Assembly (NCBI RefSeq): GCF_000320405.1
Contig: NZ_KB291681.1
Location: 1 to 64,000 of the forward strand
Reading direction: 5' to 3'
Source: Clostridium celatum DSM 1785
GTDB taxonomy: Bacteria > Bacillota > Clostridia > Clostridiales > Clostridiaceae
DNA length: 64,000 bases
Below, in pieces: positions 19,440-29,829 of the stretch. The notes under the pieces are model-generated. The model was not told the origin of the DNA. It saw only the letters and a program-made list of their open reading frames with translations, and did not search any database. Position numbers and translations under genes: made by a program. The stretch's first letter is position 1. Each line of letters begins with the position of its first letter.

Positions 19440-20459
19440 ATGCAAGAAAAATTATTAGCAATAAAAGAAGCTGCTTTTAATGAAATATCTACTGCAGAAA
19501 ACAGTACTACATTAGAAGAAATAAGAGTAAAATACCTTGGTAAAAAAGGTGAACTTACTACAATATTAAGAGGAATGGGTTCATTAACTCCAGAAGAAAG
19601 ACCAGTAGTTGGTAAGTTAGTTAATGAAGCTAAAAATGAAGTCGAAGCAAAATTAGAGGAAGCTGTTACTAAAATAAAGGAAAAAGAAAAAAATGCTAAA
19701 CTTGCTAGTGAAGTTATAGATATATCTCTTCCAGGTAAAAAGCAAGTTATAGGTAAGAGACACCCACTTGATTTAACATTAGAAAGAATGAAGGAAATAT
19801 TTATATCAATGGGATTTAGTATAGAAGATGGTCCAGAAGTTGAACTTGATCATTATAACTTTGAAGCTTTAAATATTCCAAAGGATCATCCAGCAAGAAG
19901 TGAGCAAGATACTTTCTATATTAATGATAATATAGTTTTAAGAACTCAAACTTCTCCAATTCAAATTAGAACAATGGAGAGTCAAGAACCGCCAATAAAG
20001 ATGATATCTCCAGGTAAGGTTTATAGATCAGATGCTGTAGATGCAACACATTCACCAATATTCTATCAAATGGAAGGTTTAGTAATTGATAAAGGAGTTA
20101 CTTTTGCAGACTTAAAAGGAACTTTAGAATTATTTGCTAAAAAGATGTTTGGAGATAAGGTTGTAACTAAGTTTAGACCTCACCATTTCCCATTTACTGA
20201 ACCATCAGCTGAAATGGATGCAACTTGTTTTGTATGTGAAGGAAAAGGATGTAGAGTTTGTAAAGGAAGCGGATGGATTGAAATCTTAGGTTGTGGAATG
20301 GTTCATCCGAATGTTTTAAGAAACTGTGGAATTGATCCAGAAGTTTACAGCGGATTTGCTTTTGGTTTTGGTGTAGATAGAATGGTTATGCTTAAGTACG
20401 GTATTGATGATATAAGAGCATTATATGAAAGTGATATGAGATTTTTAAATCAATTTTAA
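19440..20459 (+). CDS. pheS: Phenylalanyl-tRNA synthetase alpha subunit
   Basis: The 339-residue class II synthetase subunit has an N-terminal coiled-coil tRNA-binding arm (~1-85) and the catalytic domain from [10 protein letters not shown] onward. Recognisable stretches include [21 protein letters not shown], the phenylalanine-pocket region [11 protein letters not shown] and motif 3 [12 protein letters not shown]. It charges tRNA-Phe as an alpha2-beta2 complex with Phe[13 protein letters not shown] cysteine pair region is also present. It is followed 17 bp later by pheT. Confidence 0.97.
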   Translation: MQEKLLAIKEAAFNEISTAENSTTLEEIRVKYLGKKGELTTILRGMGSLTPEERPVVGKLVNEAKNEVEAKLEEAVTKIKEKEKNAKLASEVIDISLPGKKQVIGKRHPLDLTLERMKEIFISMGFSIEDGPEVELDHYNFEALNIPKDHPARSEQDTFYINDNIVLRTQTSPIQIRTMESQEPPIKMISPGKVYRSDAVDATHSPIFYQMEGLVIDKGVTFADLKGTLELFAKKMFGDKVVTKFRPHHFPFTEPSAEMDATCFVCEGKGCRVCKGSGWIEILGCGMVHPNVLRNCGIDPEVYSGFAFGFGVDRMVMLKYGIDDIRALYESDMRFLNQF

Positions 20460-20476
20460 TTAGGAGGTAAAGTAAG

Positions 20477-22855
20477 ATGAAAGTACCATATAATTGGCTA
20501 AAGGACTACGCTGAAATTAACGTAGATCCACATACATTAGGAGATAAATTAACTCTTTCAGGATCAGCTTTAGAAGAGGTTATTATACAAGGTGATAATA
20601 TAAAAAATGTTGTTACTGGTAAAATTACAAAAATAGAAAAGCACCCAGATGCAGATAGATTAAATGTTTGTCAAGTTAATATAGGTGCAGATGAAGAAAT
20701 TCAAATAGTTACAGCTGCAACTAATATGAAAGAGCAAGATATAGTACCAGTTGCTCTTCATAAGTCAATTTTAGCTGATGGAACTGAAATTAAGAAAGGT
20801 AAAATGAGAGGTGTAGTATCTAACGGTATGTTCTGTTCTGAAGAAGAGCTTGGAATTGCTGGAGATGAGCCAGTACACGGATTAATGATTTTACCAGAAG
20901 ATGCTCCACTAGGAATGGATATTAAAGAATACTTAGGATTAAATAAGGCTATATTAGATTTTGAAATAACTTCAAATAGACCGGATTGCTTAAGTATAGT
21001 TGGTATGGCTAGGGAAGCAGCTGCGACTTTAAGAACATCTTATAAAATGCCAAACTTTAATTATGAAGCTAAATGTTCTTCTAATATTAACGATGAATTA
21101 AAAGTTGAAGTTAATGATGAGTTATGTAGAAGATATATGGCTAAAGGTGTTAAGAATGTTAAAGTTGAACCGTCACCAAGTTGGATGCAAGAAAGACTTT
21201 TAGAAGCAGGGGTTAGACCTATAAATAATATAGTTGATATTACTAACTTTGTAATGTTAGAGCTAGGGCAACCAATGCATGCATTTGATGCAAGACAAAT
21301 AGAAAGTAAGACTATTGTTGTTGAAAGAGCTTTAGATGGCGAAAAATTCACAACTTTAGATGAAATAGAAAGAGAATTAGATTCAAGCATATTAATGATT
21401 AAAGATGGTTCTAAATCAGTTGCAGTAGCAGGAATTATGGGTGGACTAAATTCAGAAATTCAAGATGATACTACAGAAGTAATATTTGAGTCTGCAAACT
21501 TTGAAGGAACTAACATAAGAGTTAGCTCTAAAAAGTTAAACTTAAGATCAGAAAGTTCTTCAAGATTTGATAAAGATATAGATCCAAACTTAGCAAAACT
21601 TGCAATAGACAGAGCTTGTGCTTTAATTTGTGAATTAGGGTGCGGTGAAGTTATGGAAGGAACTATCGATGTTTATAATGCTGTAAAAGAAGAAGGTTCT
21701 ATAACTGTAGATTCTAATTGGATAAATAAATTCTTAGGAACTGAAATTTCTAAAGAGGAAATGAAGAGTGCTTTAGATTCATTAGATTTAAAAGCAGAAT
21801 TACAAGGGGACGATTTAGTTATAACTATTCCAACATTTAGAATAGATATTGCTATAAAAGAAGATATTGCAGAAGAAGTTGCAAGAATTTATGGATATGA
21901 TAAAATTCCTACAACTATATTTAAGGTTTCAACTGAAAGAGAACCAAAACACAAGAATGAATTATTAAATGATAAAGTAATAGAAGTAATGGTTGGTAGC
22001 GGTATTAATCAATCTATTAGTTATTCATTTGTATCGCCTAAGGTGTTTGATAAAGTTAATATACCTGCTGATAGCGAACTAAGAAATGTAGTTAAAATAA
22101 AAAATCCATTAGGTGAAGATTACAGCGTTATGAGAACAACTACTTTACCTTCAATTATGGAATCTTTAGGAAGAAACTATTCAAGAAATAATGACTATGT
22201 AAGATTATTTGAAATTGGAAGAGTTTACATTCCGAATGAAGATGAAACTAAATTACCTACAGAAAAGAATATTTTAACTATCGGTATTTATGGAGATTGT
22301 GATTATTTAGATCTTAAAGGTATAGTTGAAAATGTAATTGATGGATTAGGAATAGCTAAAGCTAAGTATGTTAGAGAAAGTGAAAACCCAAGTTATCATC
22401 CAGGAAAAACAGCTGCTCTTATGGTAAGAAATAAGAAGGTAGGTGTATTTGGGGAAATTCATCCTGATGTAACTGAAAATTATGGAATAGACGTTGATTG
22501 TTATGTTGCAGAACTTGATTTAGATGCTTTATTTGAAGCTTCAAGTACAACAAAGACATATAAGCCACTTCCAAAATTCCCAGCAGTTACTAGAGATATA
22601 GCTTTATTATGTGATGATTCTATATTAGTTGCTGAAATAGAAGAAACTATAAGAAAAGCCGGTGGAAATTTAGTAGAAAAAGTTCAATTATTTGATATAT
22701 ACAAAGGTGCACAAATACCAGAAGGAAAGAAATCTATAGCTTATGCAATAGCGTATAGAGATGAAAAGAAAACTTTAGAAGATAAAGATATTGCCAAAGT
22801 TCACGATAAGATATTAAAAGCTTTAGAGCATAAACTAGGTGCAGTTTTAAGATAA
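20477..22855 (+). CDS. pheT: Phenylalanyl-tRNA synthetase beta subunit
   Basis: The 792-residue product has the standard PheT order: an EMAP-like tRNA-binding domain (~40-150, [12 protein letters not shown]), the B3/B4 editing domain (~210-390, VELGQ-type and GRP-like motifs such as [10 protein letters not shown]), the B5 domain, the catalytic-like core and a C-terminal anticodon-binding ferredoxin domain ([11 protein letters not shown]). It starts behind AGGAGGTAA. A strong terminator follows. Confidence 0.97.
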   Translation: MKVPYNWLKDYAEINVDPHTLGDKLTLSGSALEEVIIQGDNIKNVVTGKITKIEKHPDADRLNVCQVNIGADEEIQIVTAATNMKEQDIVPVALHKSILADGTEIKKGKMRGVVSNGMFCSEEELGIAGDEPVHGLMILPEDAPLGMDIKEYLGLNKAILDFEITSNRPDCLSIVGMAREAAATLRTSYKMPNFNYEAKCSSNINDELKVEVNDELCRRYMAKGVKNVKVEPSPSWMQERLLEAGVRPINNIVDITNFVMLELGQPMHAFDARQIESKTIVVERALDGEKFTTLDEIERELDSSILMIKDGSKSVAVAGIMGGLNSEIQDDTTEVIFESANFEGTNIRVSSKKLNLRSESSSRFDKDIDPNLAKLAIDRACALICELGCGEVMEGTIDVYNAVKEEGSITVDSNWINKFLGTEISKEEMKSALDSLDLKAELQGDDLVITIPTFRIDIAIKEDIAEEVARIYGYDKIPTTIFKVSTEREPKHKNELLNDKVIEVMVGSGINQSISYSFVSPKVFDKVNIPADSELRNVVKIKNPLGEDYSVMRTTTLPSIMESLGRNYSRNNDYVRLFEIGRVYIPNEDETKLPTEKNILTIGIYGDCDYLDLKGIVENVIDGLGIAKAKYVRESENPSYHPGKTAALMVRNKKVGVFGEIHPDVTENYGIDVDCYVAELDLDALFEASSTTKTYKPLPKFPAVTRDIALLCDDSILVAEIEETIRKAGGNLVEKVQLFDIYKGAQIPEGKKSIAYAIAYRDEKKTLEDKDIAKVHDKILKALEHKLGAVLR

Positions 22856-22873
22856 TTAAAGCTAAATAAAATT

Positions 22874-22911
22874 AGAGCCTAATATGATATATTTATATCA
22901 TATTAGGCTCT
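22874..22911. terminator. Bidirectional terminator between pheT and a convergent gene
   Basis: A perfect 17-bp stem (22874-22890 with 22895-22911, core AGAGCCTAATATGATA) with a 4-base loop, 18 bp after pheT. Confidence 0.75.
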
Positions 22912-22966
22912 TGTTAATAATTATATTTAAACATTAAATAGTAAAAACGTATTTAAGGCTAAAGAG

Positions 22967-23845
22967 CTATGAGAGATTCCTTAATACTTCTACAGGGTGA
23001 TATGATAATTTTGCTTTTTTTAGTCCCGTAGAACCACAATCCTCTTCTCGATTAACAAAAGTGGTAGAACTAAAATTTCGTATTAAAAATTCTCTATTAA
23101 TAAATGAATAAACGCCTTTATACTCTTTATTACATCTTTCAACATGAATTATCGCAGTGTTTTTAAATGTTTCACCAATAGAAAATCCAACTAAGTTATT
23201 ATTAACATATATACATATTGAGCTTAAATTTAATTCATTTAATTTAAGAAGAATATCTTCAATTGCAGAAATTTCTATACTCATTTCTTCGCAGCAGACA
23301 TAGTTGTCATTATGCCATTTTTTTAATAGTCCTATACAATCTTCAATTTTCTTAAGAGAATCCACTGTTGAAATAGTATAATCATAATTTTTAACAAAAT
23401 AGTTATATTGATTCTTTTTAGAGTGATATTTTTTTCCTTGTAAATCAATTAAGTCTTTAGTATTGTATATATACTCATAATCATTTCTATCTTCTATAAT
23501 TCTATAGTTTAGATTAGTATATTTTTTCAAATCGTTTATAAATGTGTCTTCAATATCACCAAGTAAATAAATGTTATTAGTAGGACAAATAATCTTTAGT
23601 TTTTCTATTAGTTCTTGAAGATTTTCTTTTTTATAACCATAGGGCATCATAAAAAAATTTCCTTTAGATGGTTCATTTTTATTTATTACTAAACAGTTAT
23701 CAATAATTGAAAATTTAGTGTTGCTTAAGTTACGCCATAAATATAATGAAACAAATGAATATTCATAAGATTTTGTATCAATAATATTTTCATAATTCTT
23801 AAATAAGTCTTTATCTTCAAGAGTCAAAAGTTTAAAGTTTTCCAA
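22967..23845 (-). CDS. DUF2156-family acyltransferase-like protein
   Basis: The 292-residue soluble protein fits the DUF2156 family, which has a double GNAT-like fold related to the lysyl-phosphatidylglycerol synthase C-domain. Typical stretches are SFVSLYLWRN near the N-terminus, LQGKKYHSKKN in the middle and NREEDCGSTGLKKAKLSY at the C-terminus. The product probably transfers an acyl or aminoacyl group, but the donor and acceptor are unknown. It lacks the membrane domain of MprF, so it should be cytoplasmic. It is a single gene convergent with pheT. Confidence 0.75.
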   Translation of the reverse strand: MENFKLLTLEDKDLFKNYENIIDTKSYEYSFVSLYLWRNLSNTKFSIIDNCLVINKNEPSKGNFFMMPYGYKKENLQELIEKLKIICPTNNIYLLGDIEDTFINDLKKYTNLNYRIIEDRNDYEYIYNTKDLIDLQGKKYHSKKNQYNYFVKNYDYTISTVDSLKKIEDCIGLLKKWHNDNYVCCEEMSIEISAIEDILLKLNELNLSSICIYVNNNLVGFSIGETFKNTAIIHVERCNKEYKGVYSFINREFLIRNFSSTTFVNREEDCGSTGLKKAKLSYHPVEVLRNLS

Positions 23846-23963
23846 TTTATCATCCCCTAAGTTAAGAAAATAAAAGTATATGATATATTATTAATAATTT
23901 AAAAAACATGTGTATAAAATTTCTTTTTAACCTTTTTTAAGATAGAATTTTAGAGTTTAAATG

Positions 23964-24014
23964 AAAAATAATAAAAGATATGTATATAGCTTGTACATAT
24001 CCTTTATTATTTTT
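23964..24014 (-). terminator. Terminator of the start-less minus-strand gene
   Basis: A 21-bp stem (23964-23984 with 23994-24014). Its single imperfect pair is a G-U wobble on the minus strand but an A-C mismatch on the plus strand, so it serves minus-strand transcripts. It overlaps the stop codon of the adjacent frame. Confidence 0.7.
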
Positions 24015-24318
24015 ACTTATCGTATTTAAATTTTATTATAACTTCTTTGATTTCTCCCTTAGAATTTTTTCTAATTACAAAGGATTTAATATAATCAAAA
24101 TTGTTATTTAATTGGTGATTTAATTCGTGAATTGTAGCTTTACATTTTTTGACTAAATCTCCATCTTCAATAACTGTAAATCTTGATTTTTTACAAGTTG
24201 TTTCATTTTGTAAATCATCAACTATTACATAATATTCAGTACCCTCTTCAATAACATAATATTCTTTATTTATAGTAAGACTATCACATAAAGTATTATT
24301 TATACATTTAACTTTTAT
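24013..24318 (-). pseudogene. Small gene whose start codon appears changed from ATG to ATA
   Basis: An uninterrupted 101-codon frame runs from 24318 to the stop at 24013. It begins ATA-AAA-GTT-AAA-TGT and ends FKYDK. The AGAGAGG site is 6 bp upstream of the ATA, exactly where an ATG would be expected (MKVKCINN). No ATG, GTG or TTG occurs in frame anywhere, and its own terminator is intact. The translation looks genuine: charged, with a KEYYVIEEGTEYYVI core like small clostridial proteins of unknown role. Either translation begins at a rare AUA or the gene has recently been silenced. Confidence 0.6.
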
Positions 24319-24513
24319 ATATACAACCTCTCTTCAGATAAATTCATATTGATTATAACTTATATTTTAGTAAAATAATATTGTAATATCCTATAAAAAT
24401 TAATAAATACATTTTACAAAACATCATAGAATCTTGTATAATCTTAATACTAGCAAATATATTTTCTAAGATAAAAAAGAAAAGTATATTATTTAATTTT
24501 ACGGAGGATGGAA

Positions 24514-25047
24514 ATGGACTTAAATACTAGAGTATTAGATGAAAAAATAAATTTATTAAAAAAATCACTTGAAATTGTTGGAGGTACTTCATATTTAAAT
24601 GGGGAAAATACAAATAATGATACATTACTTCAATTGATACTAGAGAAAGCTTTTAATGGAGAAGTTGTTAAATTTGATGTAAATAATAATAGTTACAGTA
24701 TTCAAGAACTATTAAAAAAGAAACAAGCCTATGAAATATATTTTTTAAAGAATAAATCAAAAGCATTACAATCAATTGTATTTAAAATAAAAAAATATGA
24801 TACATCACTTGATTCATTAATTAGAAAATATAAAAAATGTAGAGGACTAGAAGAGTATAACGAAATATATAATACTATATCTAAAAGATATAGATTAGAT
24901 ATTAATAAAATTGTTTTATCAGAAATTGATGAAGAAGTGGTTTCTGCGTTAACTATTGAGGATGAAGCAAAATACTATGGTGAGTACCTAGATCAAAAGA
25001 AAAAGCAAATTATAGATGGAGTAATTAGCAAAATGGGGATAGTTTAA
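24514..25047 (+). CDS. Hypothetical helical protein
   Basis: The 177-residue protein is not recognised. It starts MDLNTRVLDEK at 24514; an ATG two codons upstream abuts the GGAGG site, so the later ATG fits better. It is mostly predicted helix with Lys/Glu-rich segments (KKKQAYEIYFLKNKSKAL, ECRGLEE-like region) and no membrane segment. It lies between two minus-strand genes as a single unit. The ~190 bp before it hold only the promoter region of the opposite gene. Confidence 0.65.
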   Translation: MDLNTRVLDEKINLLKKSLEIVGGTSYLNGENTNNDTLLQLILEKAFNGEVVKFDVNNNSYSIQELLKKKQAYEIYFLKNKSKALQSIVFKIKKYDTSLDSLIRKYKKCRGLEEYNEIYNTISKRYRLDINKIVLSEIDEEVVSALTIEDEAKYYGEYLDQKKKQIIDGVISKMGIV

Positions 25048-25096
25048 TTAGCTATCCTTTATCTATTTATAATAAAGAAATATATAAATAAAAAGA

Positions 25097-25138
25097 AGCT
25101 AAGACTGTAGAAAGATATAATCTACTACAGTCTCAGCT
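25097..25138 (-). terminator. Terminator of the radical SAM gene
   Basis: A 14-bp stem (25097-25110 with 25125-25138, core AGACTGTAG/CTACAGTCT). Its one non-Watson-Crick pair is a G-U wobble on the minus strand, matching the gene that ends 2 bp away. It may also stop the plus-strand gene. Confidence 0.7.
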
Positions 25139-25139
25139 A

Positions 25140-26042
25140 TTAACAGCCTTCGTTGTTGAATTTTGGGATAAACTCTATTGAGTTAGAACCTTCACCTTGA
25201 ATGAATCCATTTTTTATGCCTATAGATAAAGCATAGTCTATTAGTGAATCGTATAATTTAGGATTTAAAGTTTTATTTATCTCAGGATATTTATAAGCTT
25301 CAAATAAAGGAACGTATTGATTCATTAATGATATATATATATCATCTTTGAATGTACTATAAATCAAATCTACTACTTTTTTTGAATCAAATAATAATCC
25401 AGGTAATAATAAGTGGCGAATTATTACACCTTTAGTTATTAGTCCGTCATTATTAAATATGGGTTTACCTGTTTGTTTAACCATTTCTTTAATAACATTT
25501 AATGCATTTTTAGAGTAGTTAGATACCTTTGAATATTTTTTTGCATATTTATCATCAAAATATTTAAAATCAGGTAAATATACATCGATTAAACCATTTA
25601 AAGATTTTATTGTATCTAATGAATCAATTGAATTTGTATTATATATAATAGGAATTTTTAAACCATTAGATTTTGCAATTTTTAAAGATTCTATGATTTG
25701 TGGAACATAGGATGTTGGTGTAACTAAGTTTATATTATTGGCTCCTTTGTGTTGAAGTTCTAAAAAAATCTCTGATAAACGTTCTATAGATATCTCGATA
25801 CCATTTCCATCTTGTGAAATATCACTATTTTGACAAAATACACATTTTAAATTGCAATTAGAAAAGAATACAGTACCTGATCCGTTTTTGCCTGATATAC
25901 AAGGTTCTTCATAGAAGTGAAGAGCAGCTCTAGCAATTTTGATATTTTTACCACTATTACATGCACCTGTTTTTTCATATCTATTAATATTACAATTTCT
26001 TATACAAAGATTACATTTAGTTAACATATTTAAATCTGTCAT
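25140..26042 (-). CDS. Radical SAM protein of the PflX (COG1313) type
   Basis: The 300-residue enzyme carries the radical SAM iron-sulfur motif CNLKCVFC (Cys63, Cys67, Cys70) and a following GNG-type SAM loop, in the short PflA-like TIM-barrel architecture. An extra N-terminal cysteine set (Cys10, Cys13, Cys17, Cys28) suggests a second metal site. PflX proteins resemble pyruvate formate-lyase activases, but no glycyl-radical enzyme lies nearby, so the substrate is unknown. It is a single-gene unit with a GAGGTG site. Confidence 0.75.
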   Translation of the reverse strand: MTDLNMLTKCNLCIRNCNINRYEKTGACNSGKNIKIARAALHFYEEPCISGKNGSGTVFFSNCNLKCVFCQNSDISQDGNGIEISIERLSEIFLELQHKGANNINLVTPTSYVPQIIESLKIAKSNGLKIPIIYNTNSIDSLDTIKSLNGLIDVYLPDFKYFDDKYAKKYSKVSNYSKNALNVIKEMVKQTGKPIFNNDGLITKGVIIRHLLLPGLLFDSKKVVDLIYSTFKDDIYISLMNQYVPLFEAYKYPEINKTLNPKLYDSLIDYALSIGIKNGFIQGEGSNSIEFIPKFNNEGC

Positions 26043-26219
26043 ATAAACACCTCAAAAAAAGTATAACAGTATAAAATTTAATAATCAAAGGTTTTATTGT
26101 AATTGAAATATTTTACTGAAAATTAAATTTAATATATAATTATGTGACAAATAATTGTAAAATACAAGTATTTAGTATATCTTATTATGATGTTTTCTAT
26201 AGTTATTTTATGTTAATTA

Positions 26220-26228
26220 TGATATAAT
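26220..26228 (+). promoter_or_regulatory. Extended -10 promoter before the zapA-like gene
   Basis: TGATATAAT (TG-n-TATAAT) lies 33 bp upstream of the start codon. No good -35 box is seen, which is common for extended -10 promoters. Confidence 0.45.
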
Positions 26229-26261
26229 TGTTTCATAAATTAGCATAGTGAGAGGTGTAGA

Positions 26262-27272
26262 ATGAATACGGTAACGGTTAATATAAATGGTGTCGAATAT
26301 AACTTAAGAGGAAAAGAAGATGAAAAGTATTTACTTGATGTTGCAGCTTACGTTGATAGTAAGATAAGAGAAATTTCTGTAAATAATAAAAAGCTTAGTA
26401 TAGGTTCTGCAGCAGTATTAACAGCTGTAAATATAGCAGATGAGCTTTTTAAATGTGACTTAGAAATAAATGATATAACAAAGAAAAAAAACTCGCTTGA
26501 AGAACGCCATCTTACTTTAAAGGAAAGGTTAAGGGAACTTAAAGTAGAGATAGAAGAAGGTTCAAAGGCAAGAGCAAATGAGGTTGATTCATTAAAAAAT
26601 ATAATTTTTTCTATGGAGGAAAAATTAAGAGAGTTTGAAAGTATAAAAGCTCAAAAGGAAAGTTTACAAAATAAAGTAGAAGAATTGTCGGTTAATCTAG
26701 AAGAAAAAAATAGAAGCATAGAAATTCTAAATGAAGAAGTTAACAAATTAAAAACTGAAAATGATAAGCTTACAAATAGTCTAGATAATTGTACAGAAGA
26801 AATTAAAAACATGGTTGCTATTGAGGATTATGAGGATGTAACAAGTAAATTACAAAAAGTTCAAAGAATAAATACTATTTTAATTTCTGAAAACAATGAA
26901 TTAAAAGAAGAAAAAGCTAATAATAAAAGTGAAATAAATAAGTTGAAATTAGAAAATGATAATTTGAAAGATAATCATGAACAATTAATTGAAAAGTTTG
27001 ATGAAAAAGAAATCCAGTTTAAAGAAATAACAACTGATATTAAAATAAAGAGTGAAGAAAAGATTACTTCATTAACAAATAAAGTAAGTCAAATGGAAAG
27101 TGAATTACAAGACAGTAAAAAGAAAAGACAAATGTTAAAGGAGCGTAACAAAGAGTTAGGTTTTCAGGTGCAAAATTTTAAATACAAGGTTTTGGATTTA
27201 GAAAAGAAATTAATGGATGCTCAGTTTGATTTAGCCATTGAAAAAAAAGAAAAAAATCCTTTATTAAGATAA
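26262..27272 (+). CDS. zapA: ZapA-like cell division protein with long coiled coil
   Basis: Residues ~1-70 (MNTVTVNINGVEYNLRG, KYLLDVAAYVDSKI, ALTAVNIADEL-type helix) match ZapA, which binds FtsZ and bundles its filaments. Ordinary ZapA is about 85-110 residues; this one is 336, and the rest is a nearly continuous Glu/Lys-rich coiled coil (~75-330). The extended form is typical of clostridia. It starts behind GAGAGGTG and ends in a hairpin terminator. The function of the long tail, perhaps spacing or scaffolding at the division ring, is inferred. Confidence 0.82.
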   Translation: MNTVTVNINGVEYNLRGKEDEKYLLDVAAYVDSKIREISVNNKKLSIGSAAVLTAVNIADELFKCDLEINDITKKKNSLEERHLTLKERLRELKVEIEEGSKARANEVDSLKNIIFSMEEKLREFESIKAQKESLQNKVEELSVNLEEKNRSIEILNEEVNKLKTENDKLTNSLDNCTEEIKNMVAIEDYEDVTSKLQKVQRINTILISENNELKEEKANNKSEINKLKLENDNLKDNHEQLIEKFDEKEIQFKEITTDIKIKSEEKITSLTNKVSQMESELQDSKKKRQMLKERNKELGFQVQNFKYKVLDLEKKLMDAQFDLAIEKKEKNPLLR

Positions 27273-27304
27273 GTCTGTTCAAATATTGGACAGACTTATC
27301 TTAA
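27264..27304 (+). terminator. Terminator of the zapA-like gene
   Basis: A 17-bp stem (27264-27280 with 27288-27304, core AAGATAAGTCTGT) with one wobble and a 7-base loop. It includes the stop codon. The following ~150 bp to the U32 gene are AT-rich without clear signals. Confidence 0.65.
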
Positions 27305-27457
27305 TAATAAACAAGTAATTAAGAAATATAGAAAACTAAGGTTATTTATGTTATAAATTAAGTAAACAAAAGATTAATAATATATATTTAAAATAAAAAT
27401 ACTATGATTAAATTTAGATTTTAAATATAAAAGAAATTAAAATTAGGAGAGATTTTT

Positions 27458-29818
27458 ATGAATAAAATAGAAGTGCTAGCACCAGCAGGAAGCATGGAAA
27501 GTCTATATGCAGCAATAAATAAAGGTGCAGATGCAGTGTATTTAGGAGGAAATAAATTTTCTGCAAGAGCATATGCATCTAACTTTGATAATGATAATAT
27601 GCTTAAAGCAGTAGATTATGCTCATAGTTATGGTGTAAGTATTTATGTAACTATAAATACAATATTAAAAGAAAATGAAATACAGGAAGCATTAAAATAT
27701 GTTGGATATCTCTATGAAATAGGTGTAGATGCATTAATAATACAAGATTTAGGTTTGTTTAAAAGAATTAAAGAAGAGTATCCAGATTTTGAACTTCATG
27801 CATCAACTCAAATGACAGTACATAATGGGGAAGCAGCAGTCTATTTTAAGAATAAAGGCTTCCATAGAATAGTTTTATCTAGAGAAATGACATTAGAAGA
27901 AATAAAACATATATCGAAGGATTTGTTAATAGAAACAGAAATGTTTGTACATGGGGCGCTTTGTATTAGTTATTCTGGTCAATGCTTAATGAGTTCCATT
28001 ATAGGTGGGAGAAGTGGAAATAGAGGTAGATGTGCACAACCTTGCAGAATGGAATATACGCTAAAAGGTGAAAAAACTGGAGAGCAAAGAGGATATTTAT
28101 TAAGTCCAAAAGATATGTGTACTATTGAAAATGTTAATGAGATTATTGAAAGTGGTACATATTCACTAAAAATTGAAGGTAGAATGAAAAGACCAGAATA
28201 TGTAGCTGGAGTGGTAGATAATTATAGAAAAGCAGTAGATAAATATCTATTTAAACAAAAATATAATGAAAAAGAAGGAAAAGGACAATTATTACAATTA
28301 TTTAATAGAAGTGGTTTTACTAATGCTTATTTAAAAAGTAATACAGGAAGAGATATGATGAGCTATAATTCACCTAAAAATGCAGGTGTTCCTCTAGGAA
28401 AAGTTGATTCATTAGGTGAAATTATATTACAAGAAAATATATCTCTAGGTGATGGTGTAAGATATAAGGATAAAGGATTTACTGTTAGTAAAATACTGTT
28501 AAATGGTAAGGAGATTAACGAAGGTAAAAAGGGAGATAAGGTAAAGCTATTTCCTATTGATTATAAAAAAGGTGATAATCTTTTTAAAAGCTTAAATAAA
28601 AAGTTATTTGATGATTTAGAAGAGTATATAAAGCCATATACCAAAAAAATATCATTAGATGCAAGAGTTAATTTTATTGTAGATAAACCTTTAGAGTTAA
28701 TAATTAAATATAAAAATAAGGAGTATGCTTTTTTAGGTGAAGTTGTACAAAAGGCAGAAAAGAGACCTTTAGATAAAGAAAGAGTAGCAGAAGCAATAAA
28801 GAAATGTGGAGATACACAATTTAAAATTGATAATATAGAGTTTGAGAGTTTTGAAGATGGTTTTTTAAGAATAGCAGATTTAAATTCTTTAAGAAGAGAT
28901 GCAATATTATCACTTACTAAATCTATTTGTAAAGAATATAGACGTGTAAGACCTATAAAAAATACAGAGTCTAGAAATTCTACATATATAGAAAATAAAA
29001 AATTAAAGGAAATTTATAGCTGTATAACAAAAGAACAATTAAAAGCTTTAATAGAATGTGGAGCTACAGATGTTGCTATTGATTTATTTAGTAGAGAACT
29101 TAATGCATTAAGATATAATGATATAGTTGATTTATACAATAAAGAAGGTAAAAATGTAAATATATATATTAAGACATCATCAATAATTAAGGGTGAATTT
29201 AAACAAATTTGTAATACTATAGAAAAAGTTATGCCGTATATAAAAGGGCTAATAACTGCAAATATAGGATTAATAAGTGTATTTAAAGATAAATTAGAAA
29301 TAATAGGTGATTATAAATTAAATATAATGAATTCTCAAAGTCTTAGTTTTTACCAAGAAGAAATTTATGCACCTACTTTAAGTATGGAATTAAATAAGAC
29401 TGAAATGAAGTCCATAACAAAGAATAATAAAGGAAATATTTCTTTAGTTGTTTATGGAAAGCCTGAACTTATGATAAGTGAATATTGTCCTATTGGTAGT
29501 ACTTTTGGTGGAAGAAAAACTAATGTTAATTGTAATGGAATTTGCTCAAAAGATAAATTCACTTTAATTGATAGAGTAAATGAGAAAAATAGAGTTATGA
29601 CAGATTTATTCTGTAGAAGTTATATTTTAAATCCAGTACCACTTAATTTATTTGATGAAATAGATGATATAAAGGCTATGGGAATAAATATATTAAGATT
29701 TGATTTTAGAGATGAAAATTACGATGAAGTTAAAAGAATACTATCAATTTATAAAAATAATATGACTTACGAGAAAAAAGAATTTACAAAGGGTCAATTT
29801 AGAAGAGGAATAGAGTAA
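27458..29818 (+). CDS. U32-family protein with DUF3656, RlhA-like
   Basis: The 786-residue protein has an N-terminal U32 domain (~1-290) beginning EVLAPAGSMESLYAA and containing the family signature MFVHGALCISYSGQCLMS with clustered cysteines (to ~200, GRCAQPC). A DUF3656-type region (~380-500) and a C-terminal barrel-like part follow, with further cysteines (SEYCPIGS, CNGIC). U32 proteins were first called collagenases, but E. coli RlhA and B. subtilis TrhP act in RNA hydroxylation. The layout here is RlhA-like. It is the first gene of an operon with the next two. Confidence 0.82.
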   Translation: MNKIEVLAPAGSMESLYAAINKGADAVYLGGNKFSARAYASNFDNDNMLKAVDYAHSYGVSIYVTINTILKENEIQEALKYVGYLYEIGVDALIIQDLGLFKRIKEEYPDFELHASTQMTVHNGEAAVYFKNKGFHRIVLSREMTLEEIKHISKDLLIETEMFVHGALCISYSGQCLMSSIIGGRSGNRGRCAQPCRMEYTLKGEKTGEQRGYLLSPKDMCTIENVNEIIESGTYSLKIEGRMKRPEYVAGVVDNYRKAVDKYLFKQKYNEKEGKGQLLQLFNRSGFTNAYLKSNTGRDMMSYNSPKNAGVPLGKVDSLGEIILQENISLGDGVRYKDKGFTVSKILLNGKEINEGKKGDKVKLFPIDYKKGDNLFKSLNKKLFDDLEEYIKPYTKKISLDARVNFIVDKPLELIIKYKNKEYAFLGEVVQKAEKRPLDKERVAEAIKKCGDTQFKIDNIEFESFEDGFLRIADLNSLRRDAILSLTKSICKEYRRVRPIKNTESRNSTYIENKKLKEIYSCITKEQLKALIECGATDVAIDLFSRELNALRYNDIVDLYNKEGKNVNIYIKTSSIIKGEFKQICNTIEKVMPYIKGLITANIGLISVFKDKLEIIGDYKLNIMNSQSLSFYQEEIYAPTLSMELNKTEMKSITKNNKGNISLVVYGKPELMISEYCPIGSTFGGRKTNVNCNGICSKDKFTLIDRVNEKNRVMTDLFCRSYILNPVPLNLFDEIDDIKAMGINILRFDFRDENYDEVKRILSIYKNNMTYEKKEFTKGQFRRGIE

Positions 29819-29829
29819 GAGGTGAGTAT

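Noticed and set aside
24303-24350. An ATG about 33 bp upstream of the start-less gene (rc of CAT near 24345) as its true start.
   Set aside because: That ATG is in another frame and meets a stop after 10 codons, and it lies before the ribosome binding site.
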